Shown: positions 23,497 to 36,459 of the stretch, piece after piece
How positions within the stretch are numbered: position 1 is the first letter of the stretch
How the letters are laid out: every line of letters starts with the position of its first letter
Assembly (NCBI GenBank): GCA_024500155.1
Contig: CM044868.1
Coordinates: forward strand, 45,606,165 to 45,670,164
Direction of reading: 5' to 3'
Source of the DNA: Chenopodium formosanum
Taxonomy: Eukaryota > Streptophyta > Magnoliopsida > Caryophyllales > Amaranthaceae
Length of the DNA: 64,000 nt
Notes under the pieces: model-generated
What the model was told of the DNA's origin: nothing
The model's input: only the letters and a program-made list of their open reading frames with translations
Database searches by the model: none
Translations under genes and position numbers: made by a program

Positions 23497-25529
23497 TGTA
23501 GACACCTAAAAATGTCTCCCCAAAACCAAACCTGATGAGGAACAACCTTTCACTGCCATTATTGGTCGGGTTGAGTATTTAATCTTGTAGTGCTAAAATC
23601 CATATTTCCATTTCATAAAACAACCCAAATTCTAGCCCATTTCCCCAAACAATAACTTATTTTTCTCTTTTCGTGCCTATAAACCCAAAATAATTCATTT
23701 CGTGTCCTTTAAAATCATTCATTTCGTCTCCTTTTTATAAAAACGTTTAATCTTGTTTATTTTGGTCCATAATCTGGGTACAATGATTGAATAGTTGGAT
23801 GGGGATTTAAAAGAGCTTTCCAACGATATATTATAAGCCCAAATCCGAGTTATAACGAATAAGTTATGGCCAAAATATTAAACTGAGCCTAAACCGAACC
23901 TAAGCCCACCTTACCTACAACCCAATGATCATGTGGAGGGTCCAAATGATTTAATATAATTCCTAAACAAATTAAAATTAATTAGAAACTTCTATAAGTT
24001 TCTAAAAGATCCTAATTATACTTTTGGAAAAGATAAGATTAAAGAGTTTGAAATTGAATAAAACTCCATTTTTTGAAAGTCCTAATTTTATTCGAATTGA
24101 AAGATATTCAAAGATAGACAGATATTATTTTCGTGCCTCGTAGTTTTTATCCAAATTTTATATGGTTGGATAGCCCTTGAAATTATATTTCCAATGATAT
24201 ATTATAATATCAATTCCGAGCTATAACGGAAAAGATATGAATAAAATATCAAACTCTATCCAAAACTGACACCATCTCACTATTTCGGCCATATCTTTTA
24301 TTCAGTAAAATATTTTAATCTGGTTCTAATTGAGTTAGAAAGTAGACTTCAATAGCTTTCCAACTATATCTTATTAATCTTATTCCAATTTCTAGATCAA
24401 AAGATATGATAAAAACAAAAACCGCAAAAATTGCAGTCTATCGAGTTTTATTCCGATTTAATTTGGATCTTATCTTAATTCTTCGACCCCTCTTTTTTCT
24501 CTATAAATAGAGGTCATATCACTCCTTTTTCATTATTCAACAATATTGATCACAAAATAATTCTCTTATCCCTCTTTATCCTAAATACTAGCCACCCTAT
24601 TCTCTCAAAATACTTCCCTTAATTAAGCACTCCAAGGAGTTCATACAATACCCAAAGTTCTATACTTAAACCAAGGCGTGAAAGGTATAATTAACTGAGG
24701 GTTTGGACAAAATCAAATCTACATTTATTTAATTTAATTTTCATTTTATTTATATATTTATTGAAGTTACTAACAGTTTATTCATGATGTAGCAATTCAA
24801 GGAAACGCGGAAAGTGAGTAATTATTCACTTAATTACTCTTATTTTTATTCTTGTTGCTAGTATCATGATTAGGTTATTTTATATTTGATTTGACTAACA
24901 TTATCATTGTTAAATTGCTTCCAATATTAATTTTAATTCTATTATTATTATTTATTGATCACCACATTGCATGTTTAAAGGGAATATGTAATTGAAAATC
25001 ACGCCTAATATGATAATTTGGACAACCGGTTTTGGTTCCTTTTAATCTTGTTGTTTAATCAAGTGATCACAATATTTTAGAATAATATGTTGCATTAATA
25101 TTATACCAATTTAGCATAATAATAGTTTGGAGAGAATTTAATATATTGTTTGTATGCCTTTGATATTGCAGGAATCACTTTTCACTATAAGATTCGAGTA
25201 GAGGCCAATACGGGCGAATGTGACTCCATGACTCACTTCGTACCATCATCCCCGATCCTCCTTTCGTGGTTCCTAACCATATGAAGTTAGTAATCTCATG
25301 GATTATGAATGGGGTGTAACCTTCACGGGTCAATCGTTGTTGCCTATCGTTGTCCCTTAATCGTGGTTGCCTTTTACGATCCATGAACGGTTTACAAGTT
25401 CCTTAAAAAACTTGTTGGCGGCTCCCTATTTTCGTTGTCCCTAATCGTAATGTCAATTCCCACTTCCTATGAGTGCCAAGCATATTCACACATGCTTTTA
25501 ATGTAGACGCACTTCAAACGACGCCTACA
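23497..25529 (+). mobile_element. Probable solo LTR in the Copia1 leader
   Basis: It starts TGTAGACACC, ends GACGCCTACA, and has perfect 5-bp flanks gtaag (23492-23496 and 25530-25534). Copia2 has the empty site (cttac on plus, 43497-43501). A TATA box (tctataaatagagg, about 24500) points to plus orientation. No ORF, primer site or polypurine tract is seen, so a 2.03-kb solo LTR left by LTR-LTR recombination fits best. The family is not identified. Confidence 0.75.
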
Positions 25530-25885
25530 GTAAGCAACGCTTTGCTAATGGCTCTAAAACACTCTTGGTTGAATAAATCGTCGCATCTAATGCTCTCTCA
25601 ACAATTTATTAAGTTTGCCCCATATCATTGAGTACAACCAAAACCAACTTGCATGCCCGGTATGCCATACTTCCTAGGAGAGGTAGTGATGCCTCACTTT
25701 AGCGTAGCCCACCACTACCCTCGTTCTGCCGGTAAGTGTTGTTTTGGAATGCCAAGTTTTACTCAATATTTAGGGACCTAGGGTTTCTATGTTGGTTGAT
25801 TTAACTAAACTTAATTAATCATCACAACATTCAAAATCCTAAACATGCATCTAACATATAATTCATATACATAAACATAAATATA

Positions 25886-25886
<1 letters not shown>

Positions 25887-25957
<71 letters not shown>
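25887..25957. repeat. (TA)n microsatellite
   Basis: About 35 TA units in the Copia1 leader. Copia2 lacks the array at the matching position (about 43110-43140), so it expanded after the two copies separated. Confidence 0.95.
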
Positions 25958-25960
<3 letters not shown>

Positions 25961-28082
25961 AAAACATAAATATAGATGCATTTGGCAACTAGGATGACCC
26001 CTTGAGATCTTCAAATCTTCAAAAGGTCTTCATTTGCAACTTCATGGCTACGTCTTCCAAGAACCTCTATCTTCAAGACTTGACCATAATTAAATGCAAC
26101 TACTAGTATCTACGATTAGGACTAATCTAAATATTAAGGTACAAAAATACTTAACGGTATGAAGACCGTATTTAGATTTACAAAAATATATCACGGATCA
26201 CAGTCCGTATTTTCTATCCTAATTGGGCCCCACTAGTTGCCATTTCATAAAACCTGTGAGAGAATTTACATTCCATTCATCCATTCACTATTTGTAAATG
26301 CCCCATGCATTTTATAACGATAAACAAGTAACAATGCAAAAACACACGTGAACTAGTAACTAATCTAGGTGGTTAATCCAATCAACACGCCTAATTAAAA
26401 CTAGTCAAAGTTGTTTTAACCGGTTATGTAAATAAGCACAATTTAACATTTGAAGCTCCCACTAAATTCCGCATCCTACTTAATTAATCCAATAAATTAA
26501 GCCGATAAATCCCAAAATTTGTCAAAATAAATTTTGCCTATGCTGATCAAAACCGAGCCCTAGCCTCTAAAATTTATTAAAATAATTAAAACAAATTAGA
26601 TTAATAAAATAATTAAAACGACAATTATTAAGCAAAAATACGTAGTCAAAAGTGTCTAAGTGCCTAGCACTAAGACACGGAGTGCTCACATTTTGCACAA
26701 CCGTTAGATGCTCAATGAACGTGGGAGTGGGCCCGATATCGCTAAGCGTTACACCGCCCACATCAGCGAACTTTCACACATCAAAAACGTGGCCCTTGAT
26801 AGCCATGTTGAACGAATTTATTGCACTACATTGCTTCGCAAGCAATGTCTACGCATACCCCTAATTACACGAAGCATGCACCAAGTCCCAAACGATGCAA
26901 CATGTGCTCGTGCCCCCACATACCCGCGCCACAGCAGCCCCAAGTACACGCATCACAACATACACGCACGCACGCACATGGCAGCGTGCTACTGCTGTGC
27001 TGCGTTGCTTGTGCTGCTGTTTGCGGCGGTGCGCAATGGCTACACGCACAGGGTAGGGAAGCCCCTTGGCATCAGCCAAGGGCGCTTATGCCTTGTTTTG
27101 CGTGCCATTAGCCTTGGGATTTGATCCCAAATTTGCGTGACTTTCGTAATTAATTCTAAATTAATTTTATAACTAATTTAATGATCAAAATCAAAAAATT
27201 TAAACAAGTCTAACTTAAATAAAAATTTTAAAGTGCATGTAACCAAAATAATTCCCAAGAACCATTCTTTAATTAAATTTGTTTAACTTGGTGCAACAGA
27301 AAATAATAGGGCAAATACTCACTATTAATTATATTAATTTAAATTAACATTGAGTTTTTGACAAAATAAGAGGAAGTTGGAAAAATGAACATAAATTCAA
27401 TAAAGATTCCAACTTTAATACTTGTGAATCCTTGAAAAATTATATCTTCCAATATGAAGATAAACAATTTTTCTATCACAAAGTTTCAAACTTTATAATT
27501 CCAATCAACTAAAAAATGATTAAATCAATAAAGTTTAACAAAAATTAATGGAATTTAGTAATATAAAGTTCAATCACTTAACATAATTAAAGATTGAATC
27601 TTCAATACTTGAAAGCCTCAAAGAACAACAATTTCACACTTAATGCAGTTAGTTTGCAATTATGTGAAAAAAAAAAACCAAGCATTCAAGCACAAATTAC
27701 TACAAAGTAATCATGCCTAAAGAGGTTTAAAATTTCATATAAAATATGTATTGAGCCAATTATATAACCACCATAAATATGCAATTAATTTTCAAGGTTA
27801 GAAAGACTTTAAATTTTTCGTAAAAACAAAAAAAAACCCTCGAAAATAGAATTTCTGGTCATTTTTTGGCTAAAAACTGCTCCTTAATAGACTAAAACCA
27901 TTTCCAAAACACATTTTCCACCCAAAATTCACTATTTTTGGGTCAAAATCTGGGTTCGGGGCTGAAGGTAGCTTAAATACGAGGTTAAAATAGATAATAC
28001 GAGCTACTAATCTAATCAGCAAAAAAATCACCTTAAAAAATATTATGATTTTAAAAATAAACGAGTGTGGCTCCGATACCGC

Positions 28083-29386
28083 TGTTGGGGTTTGGTAAGT
28101 CCAACTTACCGCAGAAACGACCCCGACCCAAAGAACCACTCGCAATTAATAAAACCATAAAGCATAACAAATAAACATAAAAGGATAGAATCGGAATTTA
28201 TCTTTGACGCGTGCTTCGCCCGATCTAATGGGCTCTTACTTGAAAGCTTTAGCTCCGAAAATACCGAGCCTCCAACGGTATCCACCCACAAAAGACGAAC
28301 ACCGACTTTTAGGTCCGCTACCTTGGAGTTAGCAAGGTCCGACCAAAACCCGAATGATTAAATGAGTTCAAAGGTTTTCACAGTGGTGATGCCTTTTTCA
28401 ACTCTCACTCCAGTGATTTTCCCCATACCCCAACTTGGGTATTTATAGGGAAAACAAGAGAGTGAAAAGGCTCTCCCATCAATGTGGGAGAATTTGATTT
28501 TTCCATTTTATTTTAAAGCTAAAATAAAATTAATAATCAAACTAGTAATAAATCAACAAGTGGCAAGCTCATGAGAGAGGTTAGGTGAGGACCATTAGGA
28601 GGAGGAGGGGGAACCAAACTTGCTACCCACTCCCTCTCCAAAAACCGCCCAACTCATCCCTCAAGACTCCTCTTAGAATGCGCCACATGGCACCACACTT
28701 GGGCGCCAAGGCACCCAAGGTGGGCTGCCATGTGCGGCTGCAAGCAGGCCCAGCACAAGCGTGCGAGCTGCTAGGCGCTCCTGCCCAGCAAGCCTAGCAC
28801 GGCTTGTGCAAGCTTCTCGTGCTCTCAGCTAGCAAGCCGCGCATCAAGGATGTGGGCTGTTGCTGAGAGCTGATGTTCCTTGCGCGCGTTGGCCAGTGCT
28901 GCTAGCATTAGTGCGCTAGCACGCACCAGCCAGCCTAGGCTCGGCTTGGTGCGTATGCTAGCCACCATGCTATACCAAATGCCCCAAGCACTTGGTTTGC
29001 TCGAGGCATTCCGATGCTAGTGGTATTTTGGTCTTGTTGATTTATTATTTTCATGTCTCGTCTTTTATTATTTTGACTCGACTTCCAACGCTCGATTTCG
29101 CCGCTCTAAGCTCGAATTTTCGACGTTTAAATATTTAATACTCAGGCGACAAATTAATTTCTTCCGAATTAATTCGTCGAGTCGGTTCTTATATTTGCTA
29201 GGGTGTGACCCAAAGGATTCAGTCAAGATTAAGCTGTAATATTAATTAGACATTAATATTACTGATCGGAAGCAGCCTCCACCCAGGCATTCCGATCACT
29301 TGACCTTACTGAATATATTAGCTTTCTAATAATTTTGAACCCGTTATCAGAATAATACACTTGTTCGAAGGACACCATTCCTTTCA
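28083..29386 (-). repeat. Copia1 5' LTR
   Basis: Same structure as the 3' LTR: TATA (minus tataaata) at 28440-28447, a GC-rich island at about 28690-28990, ends TG...CA. The Met-tRNA-type primer site follows directly on the minus strand. Confidence 0.93.
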
Positions 29387-30430
29387 CCACAAACTCTAAA
29401 ATCATAACCATTTGCTTCACAAAAACCAAAAATGGAACAAACAGAAACAAAAGGCTCATAATTCTAAAGATGTGGCTTGAAAAGAAGGGAGAAGGCTCAA
29501 ATGGTTAGCAAGAAGGCAAACGTAAACCCAATAAACTAAAAATAAAGAAAATTATCCTAAAAATGAAAAATTACCACCCCAAAAAGATGCATTTGTCCTC
29601 CCAAGATGGTTCGTTCTCGTGTTTGAGAATTATGAGTCAAGATTCAAGATTAGGTCTGCAATAGTCAAGGATCCATGCCGCTCATGCAAATAAATGTTGA
29701 AGGCTTGAAAAATGATGAACCTCACATGGATGTAGCAAAAACTCACTATAGGTGTCAAATCGACTATATGAAGCAACTACCAACATGACACAAACAAGTA
29801 GAATCTGGTTTCATGATCCCCCTAGTTCTTAGACATGCTACCTTAGCATACACCTATCCTAGAGTCAACCAAGCATATTCTCAAACCGTGCATACCCATA
29901 CCACTTAGGTAGATATTCATTCAAAAGCAAAAATCGGTTGTATGTAGTCTAATTCAAAAGGAAAACAAAAAGTGACAAATAAAGCCTCAAAATATACCAC
30001 AAACCAAAATCAAGAAGAAAGAAAAATAAAAGAAAAGAAAAGAGAAAAAGAAAAACATAGATAAAGGAAGAGTAGAAAAAGAAAGAAAGGAACGAAAATG
30101 CAAGTATAACACGTAATTCCCAATCAACAAACAAGTGATCAATTGACAACATCTCCAATGATCCCAAACACTCTAGATGTTACAAGCATCCATCCTCGAA
30201 CCATTCAACTTCTCCTAAAACTAATCCTAAACTATGCATCCAAGAAAAGAAAAAAGATAGAGAAAAATAAGAAAGATCTCACCGGCATCCGAACAATGCT
30301 AATAAAAAGAAATAGGCGATAGGATCAATCATCCTCGTTGAGCTCCAAAGACAATAGCATCATTATCAAAGCCATGTGAAAGAAAAGTAGAAAAAGAAAC
30401 TATATACAAAAGAAAACAATTAGTAACTTC

Positions 30431-30461
<31 letters not shown>

Positions 30462-31003
30462 AACTACGAATAAAAACTAAACTAAACTATCAATAAGCAA
30501 AGATAAGAAAATAAAAACTAAATAATCAACTAAACACCTAACTAATCAACAAAGCACTAAACTACAAAATTTGGATTCAACGGTTTGGATTCATGGGATT
30601 TGGATATTAGGGGGTTGGTTTTGAGGGAGCAACACATGCATCATCATCAAGGAAAAATCATCACAACAACCAGATCAAGAATGAGAGAAATAGGAATGAA
30701 AAACAAACACCATCAAAGAGAGATCAAGATAGAGACCATCATACAAAGAGGCAAAAGAAAACAAGGTAAACTCAACAACAAATTGGCCACCGAGACAAAC
30801 CCCTAAGAAAAGTAAAGTGACCCCAAGCTAATCATAGATACATCTCAACATCCCATCAATACAAAGCAAGCACACATAAGATAGGGGATGGAGGAAAACA
30901 ACACAAAAATGAGGGAACTAGCTACCACTACCACTACCACTTGGCCCGAAGCCATCTTGGCCATCCCCATCATAGGAAAACCCGGATGGGGGACCATAAG
31001 GAT
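29387..31003 (-). mobile_element. Element B, internal part resumed
   Basis: Collinear with element A 6042-7660, for example ccaaaaatggaacaaa near 29427/6078 and cggatgggggaccataag near 30980/7645. It holds a poly-A tract (30431-30459) and, on the minus strand, the end of the gag-like ORF (30918-31003), with a Gly/Pro/Ser-rich tail and stop at 30918-30920. At 31004 Gypsy1 interrupts it. The rest of the sequence is A-rich and non-coding. Confidence 0.75.
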
Positions 31004-33567
31004 TGTAATACCTCTATTTTTATACGTATTGTATTTAAAATAAGTATTTTGAGAAGTATTTTATTGAATTGAAATGTCTTGTTTAAAGTATTTTAATTAT
31101 TTATTTTAATAAGTTGGAAATATTTTATAAAAGGAAAGTTTATTTAATTAATTATTTTAATTAAGTTGGGGTTTAATTTAGGAAAGTTTATTTTAGTGAA
31201 GTTTTATTAGGGATGGGATTAGGAAAATTAAAAAGGGAAAGTTTGGGGAGAAGGTTTTTAGAGAAGGAGTATAAATATCCCACATATGAGGCAAATCAAA
31301 CTTTGCCCAGAGTGGAGAAAACCCAAGGTAAATTTCTTTCTCTCTATTTTCCTTATTTTCTTTCTTTTTTTTCTTTCTCCTTCTACCCCTTCCCCTTCCT
31401 TTTTTCGGCTTCCAACCACCGCCAGCCATCGGCAGCAGGTGACTGCCGCCGCCAGCAGCGTCAGCCGCTGGCAGCAGGCAGCCACCGGCACTGGCAGCCG
31501 GCGTGGTGGCTACCACTGCCCTTCCTCCCTCTTTTTTGAATATTAAAAAAAATTTAATCTTTGTTTTAAAAATCAATTTAATCCTAGATCTAAATATTAA
31601 TTATGGGTTTTGTGATTTGATTTTTGATGTTTGATTATAAGTATTATGTTAATTAATTTTCAGATTATGTTTTTAATTAAAAATCCCCAATTTTTGAAAC
31701 CCTAGGTTCTTGATTTATAAATTATTGAAGGATTATGATATATATTAGTGTAAACCTTTAATTAAAGTGATTTAAGACTAAATTACAGCAAGATTTAATT
31801 AAAATGTAGTGCTGGAATTTTTGGTAAAGCATTAAAAATCAAGTTTCTTTAAGGAATTTTAATTACCCATTAATTGGGATTGAATTATGATGTTTTAAAT
31901 ATAATTTCATCTTATTTTTATATAAATTATGAGGGGTTTTATAATAGTATATATTGCTGGAAATTTGTGTAGAGTGGATTTTAATATTCTTTTATGATTT
32001 TAAATTATAGGAGACTTTGAAGTGAGTGACTTCTATTAATTGTGGCGATATTAAGATTGTATTCAAGGTACATTCGCATACTTAGCATAATTATGTTGAT
32101 GTAATAGCATGCTAAATGTGTTTGATTGATTACAAGTAGTATAATGCTAGGTTTGGTTTGGAAATTATGATTCGGATGTTATTGGTCATTGGATTATGAA
32201 GCATGATTTATCTGTGATGGATTATTGAATGGAAAATAATAGCTTGGAGTATTATTTATGAGCCACATATTTATTTATGTCATGTTAGAGAGCATGTTTA
32301 ATTAAACTAAATGTTTAATTTGGTTTGGAATATTGAAAAGAATTTTATTATGGTTTAAATAATTTTTATTGATGCTATAAGCATGAGGAAAGAGCTAAAT
32401 ATGTGTCTATGTACACGAGGAATAAAATTTATGTTGGTGCCTTAGTGCACTTAAGGTGTTTTTAACACCGAGGGATATGATTTGTGGCGCTTTATGCGTT
32501 TAAGGTGTCATTGGTACCGAGGTAGAATTAAAAAGGAAGCAACATTAAATATTATGTGGTCACTAATTATTCAAGAATTAAATTGGTGTGTTTGATTGTT
32601 TAAATAATTATTGTTAATTGAATGATTATGGTTTGAGGTTCATCAATGAGTTTAATAATCTGTAAATAACGTAAAGTGAAAGAGATTACGTACCAAAACT
32701 CTTGGAACGTATATACCTCGAGTATGAACATATGGGGGGAGTTATGGGGTTTTATATTTAACCGTAACTTCTAATGGAGTACAGGACGTTGTACATTCCT
32801 TTTTTATTATTATGCGCAGGAATTCCGCCACCTATGTGTGGTTTTTGATGCTAGCACGGTTAGCTCCCGTGTCGGTAACCTCAATTTATTGGAGGAGGTT
32901 AGTGGGAAACCCGTTCGATGCGTAATCAACGCTAAATAAATTATTTAGTGTCTAGTGAGAATTTTTATTGAATGTGGTGTGCTTGAAAAACAGGTGCAAC
33001 AAGGTAAGTAGTGTGTTGATAAAGAATTGTATGCTAGCGTGTTAATTGCGCTTATGTACTCAGCTTTGCTGATTGAGTATTTTGTGTGTTTGTTGGCCTT
33101 GTCATTATCTTGGCCCTATGATGACCCATTTTTAATGGAGAGTAGTGGAAATAGGTAGAGATAAGCTTTTCAGGTGTTGAAGCATATTCATGAATGGGCA
33201 TGAGTGAAGAGCGTATTATGCTAGTTTCCATAAGTTTATGTTGTGTTTATCGCTTTAAATATTTATGATAATATTACTATGTGTGACTAACGAAAAGGGT
33301 TTTGAGTTTGGTTTGGTTTTAATAAGGGTCTATAATGGTTCCAAGTTGTACATTGATTTTATTTTACTTCGTTTGACTTTACTTTCGTTGATTGACTTTT
33401 CAAGTTGACTTGTTTTGAAAGGTTTTGAAATTAGTCTTCCGCTGTGTGTCTTTGATAATTGCCTTAGTCGTTATCACGGTGGCGGTAATGTCTTAGATAT
33501 TCCTATTTAAAGTTTTATGGAGGGCAAAACAGGTATTTCAAAAGAAAGGAATATATAGGGTGTTACA
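31004..33567 (+). repeat. Gypsy1 5' LTR with TATA box and primer site
   Basis: It runs TGTAATACCTC...GGTGTTACA, 2,564 bp, with matching short terminal inverted ends. The TATA box tataaata is at 31270-31277, so U3 is only about 270 bp and R/U5 is very long. A GC-rich block with CAGC/CCGCC units (about 31405-31530) creates overlapping ORFs on both strands that are not genes. The primer site tggtgtcagagct follows at 33571-33583. Confidence 0.9.
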
Positions 33568-34186
33568 AAGTGGTGTCAGAGCTAGGTTGAGATTTCAGAT
33601 TACCACTAACCAGAAAACATTTTTTTTTACTATATTTTAAACTTGGCAAAGTGCTAATTTAATTATGCAGTGTTAATTTTGTTCGGTTTTATTTTATTTT
33701 TTTTAGTAGGACCGAATTGTTTTTATTATATTATTATGTTATTTTGGTCCGAAATTTTTTTGGGGACACTCGAATTTTTTTTTAATAGGGCCAAATTATT
33801 GGCCCCTTTTTTTTCTTTAATTTCAAAACTTTTTTTAGCAGGGTAAAAATATTTTAGTTTGTTAATTTTTGCAGGGAGCAAGGATTGAGGTAAGAATTAT
33901 TTGTTATAAGTTTTTATTAACATGTTGGTGAGCTTGGGTAGGAACAGAAAAGGGCATATAGGCTAGAATTTGATTTCTCTCCTATGTGCATAATTTTATT
34001 TTTTGGTGTTCAAGCATGTTGTATGACTAGATGTTTGTTAATGAAAGCATGCAATATGTGTATTATTATATGTGATATTTCAAGATTGTATGATTGAACA
34101 CAGAACTTAATTTCCTGCAATGACTGTATTATTTATTATATTTTCTTTAGGAAGGGAATTATTTTCTAAGCCTTTTCCTCTATAGG

Positions 34187-34885
34187 ATGCCAATCTTTCC
34201 TAGGAAATTTACTCAAATGGGATCACTTGTTAAGAAACATAATGAACACCCCTACAACTTTGTAGAAAAGATCAAATACTTTTGTTCCTACATGAGCAAT
34301 GTCTAACGAGACAGAGTTTATTACACCCCTGATCGTATTTCGGCTATGATTCTCCATTGTCTTCCAGAGGAGCCTCCTTACATTGCTGTCAAACAGAGAT
34401 TTTCTGATTTTTACCTTCCAGGAGACATCCCCAAATTATCATAAATACAAAGACTATTATGGCCAGTGGTATCCAGATTATGCTTTCTTGACTAAATATC
34501 TCGTAAGAGTGGAAAAAGCTCATTGTCAGCACTTAAATCTTCCCTACCCTGACTACTACTACGATAATCCAGTAGGGAACAATCCTCCTCCTAATCAACA
34601 ACCAGGAAATTCTTCTTCTTCTTCTTCTTTGTCAGGGGTAGTCAGGCAGAAAATGGAGAACAACAAGAGGGAGATAGTTCACTTAAGGAGATTTCTAATC
34701 CTAATCCACCTCCAACTCCAATAATAATAGACATTTCATCGGATGAGGAGGAAGAAGGGGAGTTTGTACAAGTAGAACCCGAACCTGAGTCACCTGAACC
34801 AATGGAGGAGTCAAATGATTCTAATTTCAATCTTTCAATCTACAAACAATCCACTTACAAAAGGGACAATGTTCGAAATGATTAG
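34187..34885 (+). pseudogene. Degenerate extra ORF upstream of Gypsy1 gag
   Basis: Protein-like sequence spans about 230 codons in three successive frames. Frame 1 starts at the ATG 34187 (MPIFPRKFTQMGSLVKK), with TAA at 34304-34306 and 34442-34444. Frame 2 (about 34440-34620) is rich in Tyr/Asp/Pro (YKDYYGQWYPDYAFL). Frame 3 after the TTC run at 34612-34632 carries Pro-rich and acidic sequence with IIIDISSDEEEEGE (34721-34762) and ends at TAG 34883-34885. The ATG is preceded by ctctatag, which could be a splice acceptor. I recognise no domain. Ile-Ile-Ile-Asp followed by Ser and acidic residues resembles a SUMO-interaction motif. Standard gag-pol models of chromoviruses have no gene here. 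Confidence 0.5.
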
Positions 34886-35430
34886 ATTTTACAACTTTCC
34901 TCGTCATGAATTCTCAGTCTTTATTTTAGTTATTATCATTTTAGTTTTAAATTAATAAGTGGCATGACCACATAAGTTTCTAGAAAACAATTTTATTTTA
35001 GTAATTACAGTTTATTTTAATTAATAAGATCTCATTTATTTCTTTGTAAAAAATTTTATATTATTAATAAATAAATTCATTTATTTTCCAAAATCTTCCA
35101 TTTCACATTTCACATCACCATTCCAATAGCCAAAATTCCAAGCAAATTAATCCCAATAAATTATTTCTAAGCTATGGGAATCTATGGGAATTATTATTTT
35201 TTTATTTATCTATGTGATGCTTTATTAAATGTATGGTTGGTTAGCAATCAATAATTGATTGACAAAGCTACAAATTTAGGAAATTCTTAGATTTCGCTAT
35301 CCCAATTTGTTAGCTTCAAATTTTACTGTGAATGTTTCACGGGTGCTAGGTAATAGATGGGTGTATGTCTTGAGAACTAACCATAGCCATTTCTAATATA
35401 GACCCTTCTCCTTAATTCAGGAGAAGCAAA

Positions 35431-36459
35431 ATGGCAGTGGGAAATAATTCTGGTAATGGTGGAAACGATTTGAATGAAGTTGTGAGACAATTAGCAGTTG
35501 TACCCCAGCAGTTGGAAAGGAATTCAGCCACCAATGGGGATGCTCAGGGAGAACTTTTTAAGAAGGTGGCCGAAAGCAAACCACCAACCTATCAAGGAGA
35601 GCCTGACCCTGCCATACTGGAAAATTGGTTAAGGGAGTTAGAGAAACTTTTTGGGGCAGTTGGGTGCCTAGAAAATTCTAAGGTGGGCTGTGCTACTTAT
35701 TACTTGAGAGGTGAAGCTGATCTTTGGTGGCAGCAAAATGAAACAACTATTAGAGCGCTTCTTGGATTCAATTGGACTAAGTTCCAAGAAAAGATGAGAG
35801 ACAAGTTTTACCCTAGCTTCTTACAGAAGCAAAATGATGAGGAATTCTCGAACCTCAAAATGGAGGGCATGTCAGTGACTGAATACTATACAAAGTTTAT
35901 AGAGCTGTCTTGTTTTGCTGAAGAGTTGGTTTCTACGGAGAAGGAAAATGATAGGAACTTTGAGAGTGGGTTGACTACTAATTTGCAGCTGAAGTTATGT
36001 GGTCAAGTGTTTGAAACCTTGGATGAAGTGTATGGCAGAGCTGCAAACTTGTACGCTTTGGAGTTGAAGAAAAAGAAAGAAATGGCTGATGTGGAAGTGA
36101 AAGAGAAGAGGAAAGAGATAGGACAGAACTCTGGGAATCAACAGGGTAACCAGAATAGCTTCAAAAAGCAGAAGTACCACCATAATAGCAACAACTTCCA
36201 CAACAGCAACAATTCCCAAGGTAACAATCGTCAAGGAGGACGTAACTTCAATGGAGGGGCTAGAAACAATAACCAGGGGAATAACAGAAATGAGAGGCGT
36301 TATTTTTGCAGGATATGCAAGAATAACCATCCTGGAAAAGATTGTGAGGGCAACTTGGTTACTTGTCTTGCTTGTAACAAGCTTGTGCATCGAGAGTATG
36401 AGTGTTTCTCTAAAGGTTCTAATGGGAATAAACCAAACAATAACTCAGGAGGGACCTAA
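35431..36459 (+). CDS. Gypsy1 gag
   Basis: An open 342-codon frame starting MAVGNNSGNGG. The retrotransposon gag domain lies at about residues 45-210 (YLRGEADLWWQQNE, FYPSFLQKQNDEEF, MSVTEYYTKFIELS). A Lys-rich then Asn/Gly/Arg-rich linker follows, then two zinc knuckles: CRICKNNHPGKDC (CX2CX3HX4C) and CLACNKLVHREYEC (CX2CX4HX4C). The family role is capsid and RNA packaging. The stop at 36457-36459 is probably premature, because protease and RT continue in the same frame. A splice-acceptor-like ttaattcag sits 11 bases before the ATG. It is the longest intact ORF in Gypsy1. Confidence 0.88.
   Translation: MAVGNNSGNGGNDLNEVVRQLAVVPQQLERNSATNGDAQGELFKKVAESKPPTYQGEPDPAILENWLRELEKLFGAVGCLENSKVGCATYYLRGEADLWWQQNETTIRALLGFNWTKFQEKMRDKFYPSFLQKQNDEEFSNLKMEGMSVTEYYTKFIELSCFAEELVSTEKENDRNFESGLTTNLQLKLCGQVFETLDEVYGRAANLYALELKKKKEMADVEVKEKRKEIGQNSGNQQGNQNSFKKQKYHHNSNNFHNSNNSQGNNRQGGRNFNGGARNNNQGNNRNERRYFCRICKNNHPGKDCEGNLVTCLACNKLVHREYECFSKGSNGNKPNNNSGGT

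Larger units (their letters stand above)
23280..28082 (-). other. Copia1 leader region, non-coding
   Basis: Between the 5' LTR and the gag ATG, homologous to Copia2 41123-43711. No ORF is credible. It includes a GC-rich stretch (about 26890-27110), whose overlapping ORFs on both strands are shadows, a TA array at 25887-25957, and the solo LTR at 23497-25529. The primer-binding site is at 28064-28082 on the minus strand (cggtatcggagcc, a drifted initiator-Met-tRNA match). Confidence 0.8.
12052..29386 (-). mobile_element. Copia1: Ty1/copia retrotransposon with nested insertions
   Basis: LTRs of about 1.30 kb at 12052-13352 (3') and 28083-29386 (5'), both TG...CA on the minus strand. Near-identical 5-bp flanks, ctaca (12047-12051) and ccaca (29387-29391), fit a target duplication, and element A shows the empty site (ccaca, 6037-6041). 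Domain order on the minus strand is gag, zinc knuckle, protease, integrase, RT, RNase H, i.e. the copia order. A LINE (16900-21960) sits in the integrase region and a probable solo LTR (23497-25529) in the leader. Without these it is about 10 kb. The two LTRs differ at about 15 of the first 315 positions by eye, so the insertion is not recent. Confidence 0.93.

Noticed and set aside
26708..27124. 138-codon ORF and its overlaps
   Set aside because: Non-coding leader of Copia1; the homologous Copia2 leader does not conserve it.
31193..31576. ORFs on both strands in the Gypsy1 LTR
   Set aside because: Simple GC-rich repeats in R/U5 downstream of the TATA box.
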